Assembly: GCA_026398715.1 (NCBI GenBank)
Contig: JAPLSI010000118.1
Span: 1-15,136 of the forward strand
Reading direction: 5' to 3'
From: Gammaproteobacteria bacterium
GTDB taxonomy: Bacteria; Pseudomonadota; Gammaproteobacteria; Xanthomonadales; Xanthomonadaceae
DNA length: 15,136 nt
This document shows, one piece after another, positions 12,749-15,136 of this stretch; position 1 is the stretch's first letter, and each line of letters begins with the position of its first letter. The notes under the pieces were generated by a model that worked only from the letters and a program-made list of their open reading frames with translations, was not told where the DNA came from and made no database searches. The position numbers and the translations under genes were made by a program.

Positions 12749-13168
12749 CTACTCCCTGGTCGATGGCGCTGCGATGTCCCCGGCCTTCGATTGCAGCATC
12801 GCCGCCATCTTCTGGTGGATCAGGTTGATGGCCTTCAACGGCCGTACCATCACCTTGAAGTCGACGATCTGGCCGGCCTCGTTCCACCGGATGATATCCA
12901 CGCCATTCACCAGAACCCCGTCGATCTCGGTCTCGAACTCCAGCATGGCATCCGACTGTCCGCGGATCTCGCGAACGTAGCGGAAGCTGGGGTTGAAGAA
13001 CACGTGGAAGGCGGCGCCCAGATAGCCAGCAGCCAACTTCTTTCCGCGCTGTGGCGTATGCACCACCGGCGAATGGAATACCACGTCGTCTGCCAGCAGC
13101 GTCGCCAGGCCGGAGGCATCGTGCGTGCGAACCAGGTGATGCCACGTGTCAATCGGGTGTTCGGTCAC
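12749..13168 (-). CDS. NTF2/SnoaL-like protein (139 aa)
   Basis: This 139-residue protein starts at GTG 13168, chosen because AGGAG lies seven bases upstream; the longer open frame to 13366 runs inside the MAPEG gene. The fold signature is typical: WHHLVRTHDASGLATLLADD (9-28), a strand VVFHSPVVH (29-37), GKKLAAGYLGAAFHVF (42-57), then strands FRYVREIRG (62-70), AMLEFETEIDGVLVNGVDII (74-93) and GQIVDFKVMVRPLKAI (99-114). The helix after it (NLIHQKMAAML, 115-125) is an extension. Proteins of this kind are annotated as nuclear transport factor 2 family. It is usually a small-molecule binding or isomerase fold, but the substrate is unknown. The gene lies 22 bases after MAPEG and seven before the second NTF2 gene. 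Confidence 0.82.
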   Translation of the reverse strand: MTEHPIDTWHHLVRTHDASGLATLLADDVVFHSPVVHTPQRGKKLAAGYLGAAFHVFFNPSFRYVREIRGQSDAMLEFETEIDGVLVNGVDIIRWNEAGQIVDFKVMVRPLKAINLIHQKMAAMLQSKAGDIAAPSTRE

Positions 13169-13190
13169 CAGGCGTCTCCTGCATGTCGGA

Positions 13191-13616
13191 TTAGAATGCC
13201 AGCACGGCAGCCTTGATGGCCAGCACAAACAACACCAGCGACGAGATGAAGAACAGCGCGAACCGCGTCGGGATGTGATTCGACAGCGTCTGCCACAGGC
13301 TGTGCACGATGCGCAGCACGACATAGCCCCAGGCGAGGTACACGCTGCTTGCCGAGGGGTCGCCAAGCAGCGCCAGGGCCAACACCGTCGCGTAGAAGAT
13401 CGGCGGTTGTTCCAGCAAATGGTTGTAGTTGTCGGCCTTCCATCGCACGCGCGCAGGCAGCTGCGCCATCTGATCGCCGCGCGGCGCCATCGGGTCCAGC
13501 ACCATTCTCGCCTTCATGATGGCGGGGATGCGCGTCGCGTACATCCAGCCCCAGATGACTCCGGTCCACAGCACAAGCGCAATGACGGGTGCGATCAGCG
13601 GTGCGGCATTCGACAT
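13191..13616 (-). CDS. MAPEG family membrane protein
   Basis: This 141-residue, four-helix membrane protein has segments at about 7-27, 72-88, 92-110 and 118-140. The MAPEG marks are seen in DNYNHLLEQPPIFYA (62-76), which matches the ERxxxNHxENxP-type motif, and in WGYVVLRIVHSLWQT (96-110). Eukaryotic MAPEG members are glutathione transferases and leukotriene or prostaglandin synthases, and bacterial ones are largely uncharacterised. A glutathione- or lipid-related activity is an inference. A strong AGGGAG ribosome site precedes ATG 13616. It follows the HAAS protein by 25 bases and precedes the NTF2-like gene by 22, so it belongs to the padR operon. Confidence 0.85.
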   Translation of the reverse strand: MSNAAPLIAPVIALVLWTGVIWGWMYATRIPAIMKARMVLDPMAPRGDQMAQLPARVRWKADNYNHLLEQPPIFYATVLALALLGDPSASSVYLAWGYVVLRIVHSLWQTLSNHIPTRFALFFISSLVLFVLAIKAAVLAF

Positions 13617-13641
13617 GGCTTGCTCCCTTGCTGGCGAAAAA

Positions 13642-14598
13642 CTATCCGGCCAGACGGCGCCCCATGCGGTCCGGCGTCGGCTTCACGTTTCGGTGGAGTC
13701 TGATGCCGAGAACGAGCAGTGTCAAAACGATGATCAGCACCATCAAGCCCTTCGTCATGCTGTCGCTCGCCGGCCGGATGAAGATCGGACCACTCGCAAC
13801 GACCCACGCCATCACGGCGCACGTGGCGAGGCTTCCTGCCGTCTGCACGCGTTGCAGCACGGCCGTCCAGCGGCCCATCACGATCGCGGCAGCCAGCAGG
13901 GGAATGTTCAGTGCGACCAGCAGCCACAACAACAGGCCCTCGCGCTGTCGAAACGCTTCGCTGTAGGTAAGGGCCTCGTACGCCGCTGGCGCGGCCCGGC
14001 CGCCCCAAAAGGCGTCAAGCACCCAGCGCGGATCGCCCAGGATAAAAAGTCCGAGGACGACGCCGGCCAGTCCCATCACCATCGCCGCACGGCCACCAGG
14101 AATGTGGTCCGCAGCCACCGGCTTCCACGTCTTCGCTTGCGGCCATCGGCGGCGCGTCCATGCGGCCATGGCGAAATACACGGCCAGCACGCCCGGCCAC
14201 CACAGCGAAGCAATCACCGTCCTGGTCCACCACTGGCCTAGCGCCAGCAGGAATTCATCGGCCGACTGGATCGGCTCGCCGAACTGCGCGATCAGGCCAA
14301 GCGTCCAGACGACCAGCAGGCCGATCACGGTCAGTCGGACGAATGCGTAGCCGTCCGCCGGGTCGATGACGACCAGCGTCGGCCTGTAGCGCGCCGCGAC
14401 GTCTGCCGGGTGGCCAAACGCACGCAGCAATTCGACGGCCATGTCGGCATCCGCCGCGCGACCACTCTCGTCTGCACGCGCCTGCAACTCCTCGTTCAAC
14501 AGCGCTCGCAGTTCAAACGCCACGTCGTTGCGTTGCTTGCGCGGCAGTTGCATGGCCACGTCGTTGACATAGGCCTCGATCACGTCGTTCGCATTCAT
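13642..14598 (-). CDS. HAAS-domain multi-pass membrane protein
   Basis: This 318-residue protein begins with a soluble helical segment (about 1-75: IEAYVNDVAMQLPRKQRNDV, then LRALLNEELQAR, then AVELLRAFGHPADVAARYRP) typical of the HAAS/permease-prefix domain (DUF1700-like), which often sits next to PadR regulators. About six membrane segments follow (about 86-106, 126-147, 171-187, 222-241, 253-273, 282-299) and a basic tail. The role is unknown; the pairing suggests a membrane sensor or transporter partner under PadR control. It starts three bases after the padR stop. AGAGGA, near the padR end and about seven bases upstream of ATG 14598, is the likely ribosome site. The call is by architecture and context. 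Confidence 0.8.
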   Translation of the reverse strand: MNANDVIEAYVNDVAMQLPRKQRNDVAFELRALLNEELQARADESGRAADADMAVELLRAFGHPADVAARYRPTLVVIDPADGYAFVRLTVIGLLVVWTLGLIAQFGEPIQSADEFLLALGQWWTRTVIASLWWPGVLAVYFAMAAWTRRRWPQAKTWKPVAADHIPGGRAAMVMGLAGVVLGLFILGDPRWVLDAFWGGRAAPAAYEALTYSEAFRQREGLLLWLLVALNIPLLAAAIVMGRWTAVLQRVQTAGSLATCAVMAWVVASGPIFIRPASDSMTKGLMVLIIVLTLLVLGIRLHRNVKPTPDRMGRRLAG

Positions 14599-14601
14599 TC
14601 C

Positions 14602-14937
14602 TCAGTCCTCTTCCAGAAGTCGATCCATCGCGCCGTTCATGCCTTGCCATGATTCGGTCAGCTTCTTCAGCAACTTGCGGCCGTCCGCATTCAGCGAGTA
14701 GTAGCGACGGGGCGGGCCGTCCTCGATCTTCCATTCGCTGGTCAGCACGCCCTGGGCTTCCAGTCGCCGCAGCAACGGATACAGCGTGCCTTCCTCGATC
14801 GGCATGCCCTTGTCGGCCAGCGCCTGGCGAAGCTCGTAGCCGTAGCGTTGCCCGCGCAACTGCGACAGCGTGGCCAGCACCAGCACCCCGCGCCGCAGCT
14901 CGAGCTCCAATTTTCCGAAAGCGTCCGATTCACCCAT
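14602..14937 (-). CDS. PadR family transcriptional regulator
   Basis: This 111-residue winged-helix repressor starts at ATG 14937; a longer reading to 14982 would place the promoter inside the gene and is rejected. The family core is intact: GVLVLATLSQLRGQRYGYEL (17-36), then the recognition part EGTLYPLLRRLEAQGVLTSE (49-68), then the wing DGPPRRYYSLNADGRK (73-88), ending with the LxxLxxxW helix (KKLTESWQGM, 91-100). PadR proteins of this kind bind small hydrophobic molecules and repress neighbouring operons. It heads a six-gene run with HAAS, MAPEG, two NTF2-like genes and a small membrane protein. The ATG is seven bases from a -10, so the message is probably leaderless and, given the half-sites in its promoter, autoregulated. 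Confidence 0.92.
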   Translation of the reverse strand: MGESDAFGKLELELRRGVLVLATLSQLRGQRYGYELRQALADKGMPIEEGTLYPLLRRLEAQGVLTSEWKIEDGPPRRYYSLNADGRKLLKKLTESWQGMNGAMDRLLEED

Positions 14938-14944
14938 GGGGCGC

Positions 14945-14967
14945 ACAGTACTGTACGCCACACAGTA
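14945..14967. promoter_or_regulatory. Putative PadR operator (three ACAGTA/TACTGT half-sites)
   Basis: On the plus strand ACAGTACTGT (14945-14954) is a perfect ten-base palindrome. TACTGT (14949-14954) and ACAGTA (14962-14967) form a six-base inverted repeat around a seven-base spacer. All three half-sites fall between the -35 and the end of the -10. PadR repressors act through such inverted repeats at their own promoter, so autoregulation is a reasonable inference. The exact bound region is not determined. Confidence 0.55.
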
Positions 14968-14973
14968 TGTCAA
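14945..14973 (-). promoter_or_regulatory. padR promoter
   Basis: TTGACA (14973-14968) is a perfect -35. After exactly 17 bases comes TACTGT (14950-14945), a usable TANNNT -10. The -10 ends seven bases before ATG 14937, so transcription should start at or next to the start codon. This is the best promoter in the window and probably drives the padR operon. Confidence 0.65.
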
Positions 14974-15006
14974 CAGACCCAAGGTCGTGGGCTGGCCCCG
15001 CCGCGG

Positions 15007-15136
15007 TCAATCAGGAAAGGGATTGGTCCAGAACCATTCCCCGGACCGGCGCAATCCGCCGAGGTTGGCGAATGGAACGTAGTAGTGCCGCTGTCGCGCG
15101 TCCTGCAATCGCAGGTCCAGGCCGGGGCAAATCACG
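15007..15136 (-). CDS. C-terminal fragment of an unknown protein (runs off the window)
   Basis: The minus strand reads without a stop from the window edge to TGA at 15007-15009, giving 42 visible residues. The end is rich in aromatic and Pro residues, reading LRLQDARQRHYYVPFANLGG and then LRRSGEWFWTNPFPD before the stop. This composition is protein-like and differs from the arginine-rich shadow frames nearby. The start lies beyond the window and the family is not recognised. It lies directly upstream of padR, but padR has its own promoter. Confidence 0.55.
   Translation of the reverse strand, partial: VICPGLDLRLQDARQRHYYVPFANLGGLRRSGEWFWTNPFPD

Noticed and set aside
13169..13366. Longer N-terminus of the first NTF2-like protein
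   Set aside because: The extension runs inside the MAPEG gene and is Arg/Cys-rich. GTG 13168 has an AGGAG at proper spacing and begins the conserved fold.
14938..14982. Earlier padR start (MGLLTYCVAYSTVRP) adding 15 residues
   Set aside because: These codons are the promoter itself, with a perfect TTGACA and operator half-sites; PadR proteins normally start close to the GES/FGKLE region.

Overview
The window is GC-rich, densely packed chromosomal DNA. Its gene content and order (pepA-holC divergent from lptF-lptG, then an RDD protein and xerD) fit a gammaproteobacterium of the Xanthomonadaceae/Lysobacter type. This is inferred from synteny and protein character. No rRNA, tRNA, CRISPR array, insertion sequence or prophage is visible, and no gene-free stretch exceeds 300 bases.

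Left part (1-5797, housekeeping). Bases 1-129 hold a GC-rich imperfect intergenic repeat. On the minus strand pepA (leucyl aminopeptidase) is followed by holC (DNA polymerase III chi). Divergently, lptF and lptG overlap at ATGA and encode the membrane half of the LPS export ABC transporter. The lptG stop is interleaved with the stop of a convergent RDD membrane protein. That protein in turn is divergent from xerD, the chromosome-dimer recombinase.

Middle (5834-9327, exported proteins). A large secreted protein has a LamG-like domain, a purple-acid-phosphatase core with every metal ligand present, and two fibronectin type III domains. It is followed, with overlapping GTG/TGA codons, by an exported TPR protein. 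The TPR gene runs into a convergent VIT-family transporter gene, and the two share 41 bp of coding sequence.

Right part (9287-14937, all minus strand, thirteen genes head to tail). Transcription starts at a PadR-family regulator with a strong promoter and three operator half-sites inside it. Next come a HAAS-type multi-pass membrane protein, a MAPEG-family protein, two different NTF2/SnoaL-like proteins and a small membrane protein, probably one operon. After a likely internal promoter come an unrecognised 102-residue protein, a YjdM/PhnA zinc-ribbon protein, a cupin, two small membrane proteins, a VOC (glyoxalase-fold) protein and the VIT transporter. The last 130 bases hold the C-terminus of another minus-strand gene.

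A recurring feature is a TANNNT hexamer ending 6-7 bases before the ATG, with no Shine-Dalgarno sequence, upstream of five genes (RDD, xerD, the phosphatase, the 102-residue protein, padR). This suggests leaderless transcripts. The best candidates for undescribed biology are the PadR-HAAS-MAPEG-NTF2-NTF2 operon and the coupled LamG-phosphatase/TPR pair.
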